A stretch of 34,713 nt of DNA from Oscillatoriales cyanobacterium (GCA_004292955.1 RDXX01000075.1:1-34713), one strand, 5' to 3'. Shown: positions 14,163-22,520, numbered from the stretch's first letter. Notes: a model not told the origin generated them from the letters alone. Translations and numbers: made by a program.

Positions 14163-15977
14163 GTGAATCGACTTCCGCCCGCAATAATTATCCTAGGTCA
14201 AAACAGCCTAGCGATCGCCAAAACAATCTCCAAAGTCTTCCCAGGTTCCCAGATTTACGGTTTAGTCGATCGCACATCCGACACAGATATCAACTTTAGC
14301 AACTTCGGCGAAACCTTGCGAGAACTATTCGCCACAGAAACCCCAATCATCGCCATCTGCGCCGCCGGAATCATCATCCGCACCCTCGCCCCGCTGCTGT
14401 CAGACAAACGCGCCGAACCCCCAGTCTTAGCCGTCGCCGAAGACGGAAGCGCCGTTGTACCGCTGCTAGGAGGTTTACACGGAGTCAACGACTTGGCGAG
14501 AGAAATTGCCGCAGCCCTCGGCGTACAACCCGCCATCACCACGACGGGAGATATCCGGTTTCGCACGGCGCTGCTGAGTCCTCCCCAAGGCTATTATTTG
14601 GCGAATCCAGAGGACGCGAAGACTTTTATTTCAAATTTGCTCGCTGGGGCGAAAGTACAGCTAGAAGGGGCTGCTAACTGGCTTTCCGAGAGCAATTTGC
14701 CGTTAGCGCAGCCCGCCCCTACGGGGGCTACGCCAACGGAGAGGATCGCCCCCGAAGCCAAATTAACCATCCGCGTCACCGAAAAAGCCATTGTACCGAC
14801 GCCCGACTGTTTAGTTTACCACCCGCAAATTGCCGCATTTGCACTCACAAATCTATCCTATGTTGAGCCGGAAATAGCAATTTCCTACGTGCAGCAAATC
14901 TTAGAAAACGCAGATTTAGCAGCAGCCTCGGTTGCCGGATTTTTTGCCTTAAAACATGATATGGGAAATCCGACTTTAGAAGCAATTAGCCAATTTTTTA
15001 AAGTGCCAGTCCGTTTTTTGAATCTTCCCGAACTTGTGGAATTCGACACAGTTAAATTAATACAATATAATTCCAGTTTTGATGTCACCGCCGCCCAAAT
15101 TAGCCTGACAGCAGCGGGTGCAAACAGTCAGTTAATCGCATACGATCGCACAAACGCCTTTAGTTGCGCGATCGCACTTGCTACCGAACCGATCGATCCA
15201 AGTGCGATCGGCGTTAGTCGCGGCAAACTGGCGATCGTCGGTACGGGCCCCGGAGGCGCACCCTGGATGTCCCCGGAAGTTAAGGAAATTCTGCGGGAAG
15301 CCACGGATTGGGTGGGTTACAAGTTCTATCTCGACTTAGCCGGAACTCTGCGGGAAGGACAAAACAGGCACGATTCCGACAACCGGGAAGAGATCGATCG
15401 CGCGCGTTTTGCTTTAGATTTAGCAGCATCCGGTAAATCCGTCGCCGTGGTTTCGTCGGGAGATCCGGGGATTTTTGCGATGGCTGCGGCGGTGTTTGAG
15501 GCGATCGACTTTGACGCTAAACCCGAATGGGAAGGCATCGACATTCGGGTAGCACCGGGGATTTCTGCCATGCAGGCGGCCGCTGCTGCGATCGGAGCAC
15601 CTCTCGGGCACGATTTTTGTGTGATTTCGCTTTCGGATATTCTCAAGCCTTGGGAGGTCATAGAACAGCGGATTTCGGCGGCTGCTGCTGCGGATTTAGT
15701 TATGGCATTCTACAATCCAATCTCGAAACAGCGGGTTTGGCAATTAAAAAGGGCGATCGAGATTTTGTTAGAAACTCGCGATGCGAAAACCCCGGTTGTA
15801 TTGGGGCGAAACCTCGGGCGATCGGGCCAATCGGTGCGCGTTTGTACTCTTGGCGAATTCCAGCCGGAAGACGCGGATATGAGAACTTTAGTAATTGTCG
15901 GTTCGAGTCAAACTCGGATTATTCCTCGGAAATTTGGAGATATTTGGGTTTACACACCGCGCAGGTACGAGAAATAA
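14163..15977 (+). CDS. cobJ: CbiG-CobJ fusion: cobalt-precorrin-5A hydrolase / precorrin-3B C17-methyltransferase
   Basis: A bifunctional 604-residue enzyme of corrin-ring synthesis. The N-terminal part (1-about 345) is CbiG, with a conserved AAGIIIRTLAPLLSDKR and VPLLGGLHG core and a C-terminal CbiG lobe (FFALKHDMGNPTLEAI, about 260-275). The second part (about 357-600) is a class III SAM-dependent methyltransferase, CobJ/CbiH, starting KLAIVGTGPGG and containing VAVVSSGDPGIFAMA and MAFYNPIS. The fusion is common in cyanobacteria. The start is GTG at 14163 without a clear ribosome site. A palindromic, low-complexity insert encodes the Pro/Thr/Ala-rich linker around 14705-14750. No other cobalamin gene is in the window. 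Confidence 0.93.
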   Translation: MNRLPPAIIILGQNSLAIAKTISKVFPGSQIYGLVDRTSDTDINFSNFGETLRELFATETPIIAICAAGIIIRTLAPLLSDKRAEPPVLAVAEDGSAVVPLLGGLHGVNDLAREIAAALGVQPAITTTGDIRFRTALLSPPQGYYLANPEDAKTFISNLLAGAKVQLEGAANWLSESNLPLAQPAPTGATPTERIAPEAKLTIRVTEKAIVPTPDCLVYHPQIAAFALTNLSYVEPEIAISYVQQILENADLAAASVAGFFALKHDMGNPTLEAISQFFKVPVRFLNLPELVEFDTVKLIQYNSSFDVTAAQISLTAAGANSQLIAYDRTNAFSCAIALATEPIDPSAIGVSRGKLAIVGTGPGGAPWMSPEVKEILREATDWVGYKFYLDLAGTLREGQNRHDSDNREEIDRARFALDLAASGKSVAVVSSGDPGIFAMAAAVFEAIDFDAKPEWEGIDIRVAPGISAMQAAAAAIGAPLGHDFCVISLSDILKPWEVIEQRISAAAAADLVMAFYNPISKQRVWQLKRAIEILLETRDAKTPVVLGRNLGRSGQSVRVCTLGEFQPEDADMRTLVIVGSSQTRIIPRKFGDIWVYTPRRYEK

Positions 15978-15988
15978 GAAAAAACTCG

Positions 15989-16036
15989 GCGGTTGAAACC
16001 GCTGCTATACAAACGATGTCCGCCTCCGCGGACTAA
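15989..16036. repeat. Dispersed repeat (GGCGGTTGAAACCGC ... CCGCCTCCGCGGAC)
   Basis: This is a shorter member of the family at 3460-3622 and 18246-18297. It lies immediately after the cobJ stop and contains two small palindromes. Confidence 0.72.
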
Positions 16037-16154
16037 AGAATCTGGCATATTGACGCTATAGCGCTATTAACACTAAGTCACTAAATAGCTAAAATTGCTA
16101 TAGAACAAAGCTGGCATTAGTGTCACTCTAGAAACAGTGACACCAGTACAGGTT

Positions 16155-16406
16155 ATGAACGATACCGATAAAGATAAGCCAGTCAAGCTCTGCTTTTACT
16201 GCGATGACGATTTGCGATCGCGCTTTCGATGGGTTTGTGCTTACCAAAATGCTTCTATGAACCAGGTTTTATTGGAACTCGTAGAAAACTGGCTTGCAGA
16301 AAACACCCCAGAAATCAGCAATAAGAGCCCATCTAAAAACGAAACCTCGCCAAAGTCAAAGCCCAAGCGGAGTAAAGCAGCAAAAACTGAGGAAATAAGC
16401 AAATGA
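16155..16406 (+). CDS. Small ribbon-helix-helix-like protein
   Basis: An 83-residue protein (ATG 16155; a GTG at 16137 would add six residues). The core has a short strand (PVKLCFYCDDDLRSRF) followed by two helices (WVCAYQNASMNQVLLELVENWL), the arrangement of ribbon-helix-helix DNA-binding proteins. The tail is Lys/Ser-rich and disordered. Similar small proteins accompany ParA-like partition genes on cyanobacterial plasmids, but no ParA is nearby. Its stop overlaps the start of the coiled-coil gene (ATGA, 16403-16406), so the two form a translationally coupled pair. It is possibly a DNA-binding partner, plasmid-derived; function unknown. Confidence 0.65.
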   Translation: MNDTDKDKPVKLCFYCDDDLRSRFRWVCAYQNASMNQVLLELVENWLAENTPEISNKSPSKNETSPKSKPKRSKAAKTEEISK

Positions 16407-16825
16407 CCGATCGCCTAGACCGAATTGAGGCTATTCTTGAACAAACCGCGCGATCGCAACAACAGTTTGCCGATCGCATTAACCAGTTTGGCGCATCGCA
16501 ACAGCAGTTAGCGGAGTCGCAACAGCAGTTAGCGGAATCGCAACAGCAGTTAACCGATCGCATTAATCAGATAGCCGTACAACAGCAGGAATCCCAGCAG
16601 CAAATCAGCCTGTTAACAGGAAAAATTAACTTGTTAACAGAAAGAACCGACGCCCTAACTTCTGCTGTTACCAAAATATCAGAAATTTTTGCCATCGACG
16701 TTGCTGAATTCAAAGCTAACTTTATGGCTGTGGAACGCCGGATAGAACAAATTGAAGAAAGAATTGAGCAAATCTGGCAGTATCTATTAGATCAGTTGCG
16801 TAGTCGCGGCAACGGAGGCAGTTAG
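16403..16825 (+). CDS. Coiled-coil protein with glutamine-rich tandem repeats
   Basis: A 140-residue soluble protein, almost entirely heptad-like coiled coil. Residues about 32-50 contain tandem seven-residue repeats (SQQQLAE), encoded by direct 21-base DNA repeats at 16495-16555. The C-terminal helix has the repeated RRIEQIEERIEQIWQYL pattern. It has no signal peptide or known catalytic motif. Four-base overlap with the upstream ribbon-helix-helix-like gene indicates co-translation, so the two products probably interact or share a role. It may oligomerise. The family is not recognised; the DNA repeats make it prone to length variation. Confidence 0.7.
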   Translation: MTDRLDRIEAILEQTARSQQQFADRINQFGASQQQLAESQQQLAESQQQLTDRINQIAVQQQESQQQISLLTGKINLLTERTDALTSAVTKISEIFAIDVAEFKANFMAVERRIEQIEERIEQIWQYLLDQLRSRGNGGS

Positions 16826-16890
16826 ATATCGCTTTTCTCAGGTAGATGAGCAGTTGAAAGCGATCGCCTCTATTGTAATTAGCAAGCGAT

Positions 16891-17181
16891 TCATACTATT
16901 ACTTCTCTAGCTTTTTTCACCTTATCTCTAAGTTGAGCTAATACATCATCTGCATTGAGCAACTCACCGCGTTGCGCCTGTTCTCGTGCTATATCGATTT
17001 TCTTCCGAGTTTCTTCAACCCAAGCTAAATAGTTTGGGTTGTTGCTGCTATCGGATAAAGTAATGTCGTCAATTAATAACAGCAAAGCTGTGTTAATTGC
17101 TTCTTCAAGAGAGGAATATTGACCGTGCTTTACTAAAGCTTCAAGGACTTGGGTTTGATCTGGACTCAAGGTGATTTGCAT
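16891..17181 (-). CDS. ParD-like antitoxin, no toxin partner adjacent
   Basis: A 96-residue protein with an N-terminal ribbon-helix-helix segment (ITLSPDQTQVLEALVKHGQYSSLEEAINTALLLL in overlapping parts, about 3-36), typical of ParD/CopG-type antitoxins. A charged helical C-terminus (about 55-96, with ARGEL-like QRGELLNADDVLAQL) normally wraps a ParE toxin. No ParE frame lies downstream (the nearest gene is convergent) or upstream. It could be an orphan, could regulate an unlinked toxin, or be a remnant. A weak ribosome site precedes the ATG at 17181. Confidence 0.75.
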   Translation of the reverse strand: MQITLSPDQTQVLEALVKHGQYSSLEEAINTALLLLIDDITLSDSSNNPNYLAWVEETRKKIDIAREQAQRGELLNADDVLAQLRDKVKKAREVIV

Positions 17182-17311
17182 TGTGACCTCTGATGGTGCA
17201 AGGGTTGGACAATACTTTTACTGTATCTCATTTTATGAATTTGCGATCGGGCTGACGCCATGCTTCGCGCCGATTCGATTGCACTCAATTACAGTCTCTC
17301 GCCACCGAATC

Positions 17312-17413
17312 ATTAAACCTTCCCCAACCATGAGTGGAATGGGCGTCCCGCCCGTCCCCCACCAACTAATTAAACCTTCCCCAACCATGAGTGGGATACG
17401 CGTCCCGCCCGTC
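17312..17413. repeat. Tandem pair of 57-base-spaced repeats
   Basis: Two copies of a unit starting ATTAAACCTTCCCCAACCAT and ending in gcgtcccgcccgtc lie at 17312-17360 and 17369-17413. The gcgtcccgcc motif is shared with the palindrome at 11111-11165. It is non-coding. Confidence 0.78.
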
Positions 17414-17442
17414 TTAATTCTGACAATGAGATATGAAACAGC

Positions 17443-18204
17443 TTAATTCAAAGATGCCATTCTCACCTTTACCAGAAAATCATGGAGAGCAACCTTTGCA
17501 TTAGGATTTGACGGTAAATGACTGTTAAAACTTGCATCTTCTAATACATTGATTAGCCGATCGCGCTCCTGGTGATAAAATGCAATATCTGTATCCTCCA
17601 GAACCGACTTTTCCGCCCCAGCCAGCTTGCGAGCAATCAAATCGGGAATATACGGTAACTGGAACTTGTCATTAAGTTTAACCAAATTCGCCTCAACTTG
17701 CCCCGTTTGCATCAAATGAATCCCCGCCAGCAACACCCGGTAAACGTACAGCAACGGCTTCACCCGACGCGGGCTTTCTTTCTCAAACAATCGCCATTGA
17801 GTTTGAGCAAAACCGAGATAGTGGTGGCTGTGGTGCTTGGTAATGCAGTTCGAGGCGAGCTCCTTTAACTCCTGATGTTCCTCGCTACTGTAAACTATAA
17901 GTGGCGAATACAGTTGCTCCAACACGTAGCCGTTGCGCTTCAACAGCAACTCCAGAAACTTCTTAATATCGTGAGTGACTAAATCGAGTTCCATCTTCTC
18001 CCGAACTTCAGAAACTTCGATTGTTTCGTCTCCAGAAATCAGTCCGATTACTTTTGGTAGCGGTAAGATATGAACTCCCCGCAAGTCGAAGTCGGAATCT
18101 GCGGAAGGAAAACCGTATAAGTGCGATCCGCTGACAGTCGCAAACAGCAGCGGGTAAGGTCGATCGGAGATAATCTTGACTAATTCGGAGATGTATTCTA
18201 CCAT
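17443..18204 (-). CDS. COG3541-type nucleotidyltransferase (DNA polymerase beta superfamily)
   Basis: A 253-residue protein with a minimal nucleotidyltransferase fold near the N-terminus. It shows GSHLYGF (26-32) followed by DSDFDLRG (36-43), where Asp38 and Asp40 are the expected metal-binding pair. The rest is helical, containing a conserved LELLLKRNGYVLEQLYSPL segment. It belongs to the predicted nucleotidyltransferases of the YcgL/COG3541 group, whose substrates are unknown. A second, larger paralogue follows upstream on the same strand (97 bases away), so they likely form an operon. Possible roles in RNA end modification or antiphage defence are inferences only. Confidence 0.8.
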   Translation of the reverse strand: MVEYISELVKIISDRPYPLLFATVSGSHLYGFPSADSDFDLRGVHILPLPKVIGLISGDETIEVSEVREKMELDLVTHDIKKFLELLLKRNGYVLEQLYSPLIVYSSEEHQELKELASNCITKHHSHHYLGFAQTQWRLFEKESPRRVKPLLYVYRVLLAGIHLMQTGQVEANLVKLNDKFQLPYIPDLIARKLAGAEKSVLEDTDIAFYHQERDRLINVLEDASFNSHLPSNPNAKVALHDFLVKVRMASLN

Positions 18205-18245
18205 AATTTTTCAAAATTCACACATAAAAATCATCAATTCTTTCA

Positions 18246-18297
18246 GTCCGCGGAGGCGGACTTTGTTTGTGTAGAAGCGATTTCAATCGCCGAATTA
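18246..18297. repeat. Dispersed repeat between the two nucleotidyltransferase genes
   Basis: It contains AGTCCGCGGAGGCGGACT followed by a gatttcaatcgcc arm. It belongs to the family seen at 3460-3622 and 15989-16036. Confidence 0.7.
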
Positions 18298-18301
18298 TAA
18301 A

Positions 18302-19246
18302 TCAACTCCCGATCGCACTTTGACGCGATTTAATCAAAAACAGATTAGCCTGCTCGTAATTAGGACGTTCCGGTAACTTAGTTTCTGCAAAAGCGCGATC
18401 GAACTCTACGTGCAAGCTCAACCGCCAGCGATTCACCTCATCCCAGGAGATTTCCTGATTGCGGATTGATAGCAATTGCGATCGATAATCCTGCACTCTC
18501 ACAGGCACAAAACCCTCCTTCAGCACCGTAATTCCTGACAAGAGCAAGCGAATCAAGTGCATCGCGTGCTTCCAGCGAATTTCCCCAGTATTGCGGAGGT
18601 CTTGCTCCATTTTTTTAAATTGCGACAAAACGTAACTATTGTAAGTTTGATAAACCAATTGCGACAGAAAGATTTCGCGAATTTCCAGCAATTCGGCTGC
18701 TACAGGAGAAACAGTTTCTACCAAAGGAGTGTACAAACATTCGAGTACATTGGGATTAGCTTTGAGCGCCAAAACCAAAAACTTTTGCAGTTCCCAATAG
18801 CATTCTTGATCTTCCTTATTTTCCAATTGTTCTGGAATGCCATAAAGCGACCAATGAAGAATTGCCGACGGCTGGTAAATTCCGCGCCTGTCTGTATCAG
18901 ATTGTTCGTTATCCAAACCGTAAGCTCTCGAACCAACTATGCAGCGGTAAATTACAGAATCGTAGAGGTTGTATTCGGCGAGAAAATCTCCTCCTGACTC
19001 CAATCCTTCGCTTTGAAACTGTTTGCGAATGCTGAATTCGTGTCGCCGCAGACTAACTTGTGTTCCGTCTGGGAGTTTGACTAAATATGCGTGGGAATTG
19101 TCTGTAGGCGATTTGACAATCACACCTACTGCGCCTTGTTTCCAAGATTGGTCGCCGCCGGGGTTTTTGACCTCAATCTTGGTGACAATTTGGGTTCCGG
19201 CGGGCACGATTAGGTTGAAATTTTGAGGAAGATTGGGGTTTGTCAC
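18302..19246 (-). CDS. COG3541-type nucleotidyltransferase with N-terminal beta-barrel-like extension
   Basis: A 314-residue paralogue of the protein at 17443-18204. The catalytic region has GSRAYGL (105-111) and SDTDRRG (116-122), with Asp117 and Asp119 as the metal pair, then a helical C-terminal part with NPNVLECLYTPLV. The first 80 residues (VPAGTQIVTKIEVKN ... LPDGTQVSLRRHEF) look like an SH3-type small beta barrel absent from its neighbour, possibly for nucleic acid or protein binding. The gap 19247-19505 upstream holds a short weak frame (19397-19486) and no recognised gene. The function is unknown. Confidence 0.8.
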   Translation of the reverse strand: MTNPNLPQNFNLIVPAGTQIVTKIEVKNPGGDQSWKQGAVGVIVKSPTDNSHAYLVKLPDGTQVSLRRHEFSIRKQFQSEGLESGGDFLAEYNLYDSVIYRCIVGSRAYGLDNEQSDTDRRGIYQPSAILHWSLYGIPEQLENKEDQECYWELQKFLVLALKANPNVLECLYTPLVETVSPVAAELLEIREIFLSQLVYQTYNSYVLSQFKKMEQDLRNTGEIRWKHAMHLIRLLLSGITVLKEGFVPVRVQDYRSQLLSIRNQEISWDEVNRWRLSLHVEFDRAFAETKLPERPNYEQANLFLIKSRQSAIGS

Positions 19247-19505
19247 GAGGAAACCTCCTGCGGAGACACGAGCTACAATGTTATTGTAGCATATGTGTAG
19301 TATAAAGAAAAGGGGGGTTTGGGCGATCGCTGGGAGCTTACAGCCCGTGCTACGGCAGTTTTGGCTGTGTTGAACAGTGTCTTCAGATTGACCAGGATGA
19401 GGTTTTTTATCAGTCGCGCAGGTTACAATGGAGAGGTTGCTGAAGTTAGATCGTATTATGGAGATATAAGTGCGGGAGTTGATTAGTTTTATAGATAGAT
19501 GAACA

Positions 19506-19700
19506 ATGAAAGTTAGAGAAGTTATTAAAATGTTAGAAGATGATGATTGGTATTTAGCTAGAACAAGGGGCAGTCATCGTCAATTTAAACACCCAGAAAA
19601 GGCTGGAACTGTAACTGTGTCAGGTAATTTAGGCATTGATATGCCAATTGGTACGCTTAAAAGTGTTTTGCGACAATCTCAACTAGAGGAGGAAGATTAA
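19506..19700 (+). CDS. hicA: HicA-family mRNA interferase toxin
   Basis: A 64-residue double-stranded-RNA-binding-like toxin that cleaves mRNA. The fold shows the N-terminal KMLEDDDWYLARTRGSH (9-24, catalytic His24) and the following strands (QFKHPEK, TVTVSGN). The C-terminal GTLKSVLRQSQL is the usual HicA end. The toxin gene precedes the antitoxin, with the stop overlapping the next start (TAATG, 19698-19702). Complete length for the family. Confidence 0.9.
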   Translation: MKVREVIKMLEDDDWYLARTRGSHRQFKHPEKAGTVTVSGNLGIDMPIGTLKSVLRQSQLEEED

Positions 19701-19906
19701 TGCGTTATGCTGTGGTAATTGAAAAAGGTCAAACTAGCTACGGTGCGTATGTTCCCGATTTACCTGGATGTGTAGCTGTGGCTGAAAGTTTAGAAGAGGT
19801 GAGAAATTTAATTAAAGAGGCGATCGCATTCCATATTGAAGGACTACAAGAGGATGCTTTTCCGATTCCCGAACCTGTCTCTATTTGCGAATATGTTGAA
19901 GCTTAA
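19700..19906 (+). CDS. hicB: HicB-family antitoxin
   Basis: A 68-residue partial RNase H-fold antitoxin (YGAYVPDLPGCVAVAESLEEV, about 15-36). It neutralises the HicA encoded immediately upstream. It is the short form without a C-terminal DNA-binding domain, so autoregulation may need another factor. The ATG overlaps the hicA stop by one base, ensuring coupled synthesis. Confidence 0.9.
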   Translation: MRYAVVIEKGQTSYGAYVPDLPGCVAVAESLEEVRNLIKEAIAFHIEGLQEDAFPIPEPVSICEYVEA

Positions 19907-19943
19907 GCTAAACGTCAATTACTCTTTATTTCCAGTTTGTTTC

Positions 19944-20309
19944 TCATTCTCCGCTCCGATAAGCTGCAATTTCTTCGGCAATTTCTTCATCAGTTAAAGG
20001 ACTATCGGCGTGTAAAGCCTGAGTTTCTTCACATAAGTTGTTAAAATCTTCAGCTAAAGCTTGTCGGTGCGGATCGGGCTGATAATTATTCTTAAGTTCC
20101 AAGCTCGTTTTAATTTTTTCTGCTAGTAACTCTTGTGCAGGTTTTCCTGAAAGAATTTTTACTACTTGCCGAGGTTGATTAAGATATTGCTTTTCTGATA
20201 AAGCTTTTAAAGCATCAGTAATTACCCGATCTGGGGTTGTATATTTCCCTGTTTCTAACAGTTGTTGCAATAACTTTTCTTGTTCTGAGTTCAGAATTAT
20301 TTGGATCAT
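19944..20309 (-). CDS. Antitoxin-like ribbon-helix-helix protein, no toxin seen
   Basis: A 121-residue protein. The start at 20309 is favoured by GAGGTAAC seven bases upstream; the frame is open further (to 20435), but that part is translated inverted repeat. The N-terminus (MIQIILNSEQEKLLQQLLETGKY in overlapping parts, then TTPDRVITDALKAL) resembles the ParD/CopG dimerisation domain. The C-terminus is acidic, ending in LTDEEIAEEIAAYRSG, a pattern common in antitoxins. No toxin gene lies downstream, since hicAB is convergent. The partner could be missing or unlinked. Confidence 0.7.
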   Translation of the reverse strand: MIQIILNSEQEKLLQQLLETGKYTTPDRVITDALKALSEKQYLNQPRQVVKILSGKPAQELLAEKIKTSLELKNNYQPDPHRQALAEDFNNLCEETQALHADSPLTDEEIAEEIAAYRSGE

Positions 20310-20353
20310 AAAGTTACCTCTATAAATAATCTCAAGCCGTTTGATACCTGTAG

Positions 20354-20418
20354 GGGTGAAGCATTTGGGCGACAATTTATGTTGAAAACCTGTAATTTTA
20401 TTCCCAAATGCTTCACCC
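20354..20418. repeat. 16-base perfect inverted repeat
   Basis: GGGTGAAGCATTTGGG (20354-20369) is complementary to 20403-20418. It is a dispersed-type palindrome between the antitoxin-like gene and tRNA-Val. Confidence 0.8.
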
Positions 20419-20491
20419 TCCAACCTGGCTCGCACTCCGACAGAATATTTTATTGTTTGGAGATGTCTAATGAGTCACCATAAATTTTGAA

Positions 20492-20563
<72 letters not shown>

Positions 20564-20691
20564 GCAGATAAGTATCATAACATACTGACTCCCCATTGGC
20601 AACTAAAATTTCCCTAAAAAATCAGCCGCTGGTTTCGGAGTGAAAACTCGACACAATGTGCGATCGCCCAATTGTCGATCGCACCTCACCA

Positions 20692-20904
20692 TCAATCAAC
20701 CACCCACCAACCCGCCGCAGGCCCAACAAACCGCACCACAATCCACCAACCCACCAACAGACTAATCCCCGCCCAGCTTCCGCGAGATGTCCACTTCAGA
20801 AAATCTTCGCTTTGAGTTTTCGTAATTGGTAGCCAGGGATAGATACGCTCTTCTTTACCGTATCCATCGCCGATCGACTCTTTACGACGCTTAGATTCGC
20901 CCAT
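20692..20904 (-). CDS. DUF2839 small membrane protein
   Basis: A 70-residue protein conserved in cyanobacteria, of unknown function. It begins MGESKRRK, has a soluble N-terminal part ending in LPITKTQSEDFLKWTSRG, and one membrane segment (about 46-66, GISLLVGWWIVVRFVGPAAG) near the C-terminus. The pattern is the DUF2839 family. It is followed by tRNA-Val on the same strand. No regulatory element is visible. Confidence 0.85.
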   Translation of the reverse strand: MGESKRRKESIGDGYGKEERIYPWLPITKTQSEDFLKWTSRGSWAGISLLVGWWIVVRFVGPAAGWWVVD

Positions 20905-20968
20905 AATCTTTGTCTACTAAATTAGATTTCAATTCGATAACAACCAAATTATACGCCAACAGGTCATC

Positions 20969-22498
20969 TCAAGCCTGAGTCAACCAAGTCGTATCCAAAT
21001 AATCAATCCTTGCAAACGGACTCAGCGCCGCTAAAATTTGCTGTCCGTAACTGCGGTGAATCACCCTACTGTCAAAAATCGCCACAACCCCCTGACGTTC
21101 TCGCACCGGCGCGATCGCCCTTTGCAACTCATTCAACGCCGCCGGTAACAAATACAACCGAAACCAATCCCTCCGCTGCTCCTTATAAAAAGCCACACGC
21201 GCCGTCACCAAAGGATTCTCCAAAGAAGGTAGCGGCAAAGTTGCGATCGCCAGCAAGTGAGGCGCACTCAACTCACCCTGATGTTCCCGCCAAAACTCCC
21301 ATCCAGTCACCAAAATCGCATTGTCGCCCACCTCGGTTTTTTCCACCTGCACCCGAGAACCGAACTCAGAAGCCAAAATCGCCGCCATCCGAGCCTTCAG
21401 CGGTACATCGCCCACAATCAGCACAGTTAAACCCGCCACCGACGCACTCATCAACAGCAAAGTCCGAATTTCTTCCATTAAAACACCCTGAAATTCCGGC
21501 GTATTCGGCAGCGGCAGCCAGTTGGGAATGTACAGTTGAATTAACTCATTTTGTCGATCGGGCGAAAACTTCACACTCGTCAACTCAGGCAATCCCATCA
21601 TTTGCCGGAAGATCGGAGCCTTCTGTTCCACATCCACCGCCCCCCCAATCAACACCACAGGCACGGCAGACCAAATTTTGCTCAAAACCTCGGCCACCTG
21701 CACCGGCGCACAGAACAGCGAAAATGACCCAGCAGAGCGATGAATTTGTGCCCACCGCAGTTTCCCGTTTGTGTTCCACCGCTGCCAAAAATTGCTCCAA
21801 GCAGGCGGAATCCCAGGGTTTTGCTCGATCGTTTCAAACAGCCCTTGCAAAATATTTTGCTCTGCCGTTTCCAGCAAATAGCACTCATCAGGCTTAGCTG
21901 GATGCTGAAACACAGCCCGCGTTAGCAACACCCGCGCTTGAAGGATTGCATCGGCTTCCAAAGGCCCAGATTCCATTAAATCATTCCAGTCAGCCGGTTC
22001 CAAACCCACCGTCAATTGCTGTCGCGTCCAAACTTCCAAATCATCCACACCGTCGATAATTGTCGGAATATTGTTGTGAAGTTGCGAATTTCCTGCCAAG
22101 CGCGCCGCCAGCCAAGACTGCGGATCGGCTAGCATCAACCCTCGTCCCGCGGCATTATGGGAATAAATCTCGATCCTCTTCGAGGGCTTCGCTAACGGTC
22201 TTTCAGTTTGCAGCCACTCTTGCAATCGCGGAATTTCCACCTCCTGCAAATGTTCCAGCAGCGGTGTCGGCGCCACTAAAATCACCGGATCCGGCCACAT
22301 CAAAATCGGCATCAAATAGCTGACTCGATACCGCTGTCGGTAAGCGGACGCCGGCAGCCCAGTTTGGATCAAAGCGCTGCGCCCCAAGCGCAAAGCCCGC
22401 GCCACCAACCGCGCCATCGTTAAATGGTGGGGCCAGCGCGGCTCGGAGTGCGATCGCAAAAAGCGGAGCAGCGAATTATGGACTTCTACCTCAATCAA
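20969..22498 (-). CDS. Degenerate DinG/XPD-like helicase-family protein
   Basis: A 509-residue protein whose ends resemble the DinG/Rad3 superfamily 2 helicases. The N-terminus has an LGRSALIQTG segment at the Walker A position, and the C-terminus has VVAIFDSRVIHRSYGQQIL, like the LDPRL...YG motif VI region. The ATPase motifs are missing, however. Where GTGKT should be, the sequence reads IQTGLPA (44-50); where DEAH should be, it reads IIDGVDDLE (147-155). Iron-sulfur cysteines typical of XPD/DinG are also not obvious. It is therefore probably a non-catalytic relative, conserved in cyanobacteria and usually annotated as an ATP-dependent helicase. It lies just downstream of, and on the same strand as, the pentapeptide-repeat cluster, without clear connection. 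Confidence 0.7.
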   Translation of the reverse strand: MIEVEVHNSLLRFLRSHSEPRWPHHLTMARLVARALRLGRSALIQTGLPASAYRQRYRVSYLMPILMWPDPVILVAPTPLLEHLQEVEIPRLQEWLQTERPLAKPSKRIEIYSHNAAGRGLMLADPQSWLAARLAGNSQLHNNIPTIIDGVDDLEVWTRQQLTVGLEPADWNDLMESGPLEADAILQARVLLTRAVFQHPAKPDECYLLETAEQNILQGLFETIEQNPGIPPAWSNFWQRWNTNGKLRWAQIHRSAGSFSLFCAPVQVAEVLSKIWSAVPVVLIGGAVDVEQKAPIFRQMMGLPELTSVKFSPDRQNELIQLYIPNWLPLPNTPEFQGVLMEEIRTLLLMSASVAGLTVLIVGDVPLKARMAAILASEFGSRVQVEKTEVGDNAILVTGWEFWREHQGELSAPHLLAIATLPLPSLENPLVTARVAFYKEQRRDWFRLYLLPAALNELQRAIAPVRERQGVVAIFDSRVIHRSYGQQILAALSPFARIDYLDTTWLTQA

Positions 22499-22520
22499 TC
22501 GATTTCACTGTTGATATTTC

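Noticed and set aside
19397..19486. 29-residue frame before hicA
   Set aside because: No recognisable family; could be a short remnant, but evidence is too thin for a gene.
21010..21897. Long plus-strand frame opposite the DinG-like gene
   Set aside because: It is Pro/Ser-rich and a shadow of a clearly coding minus strand gene.
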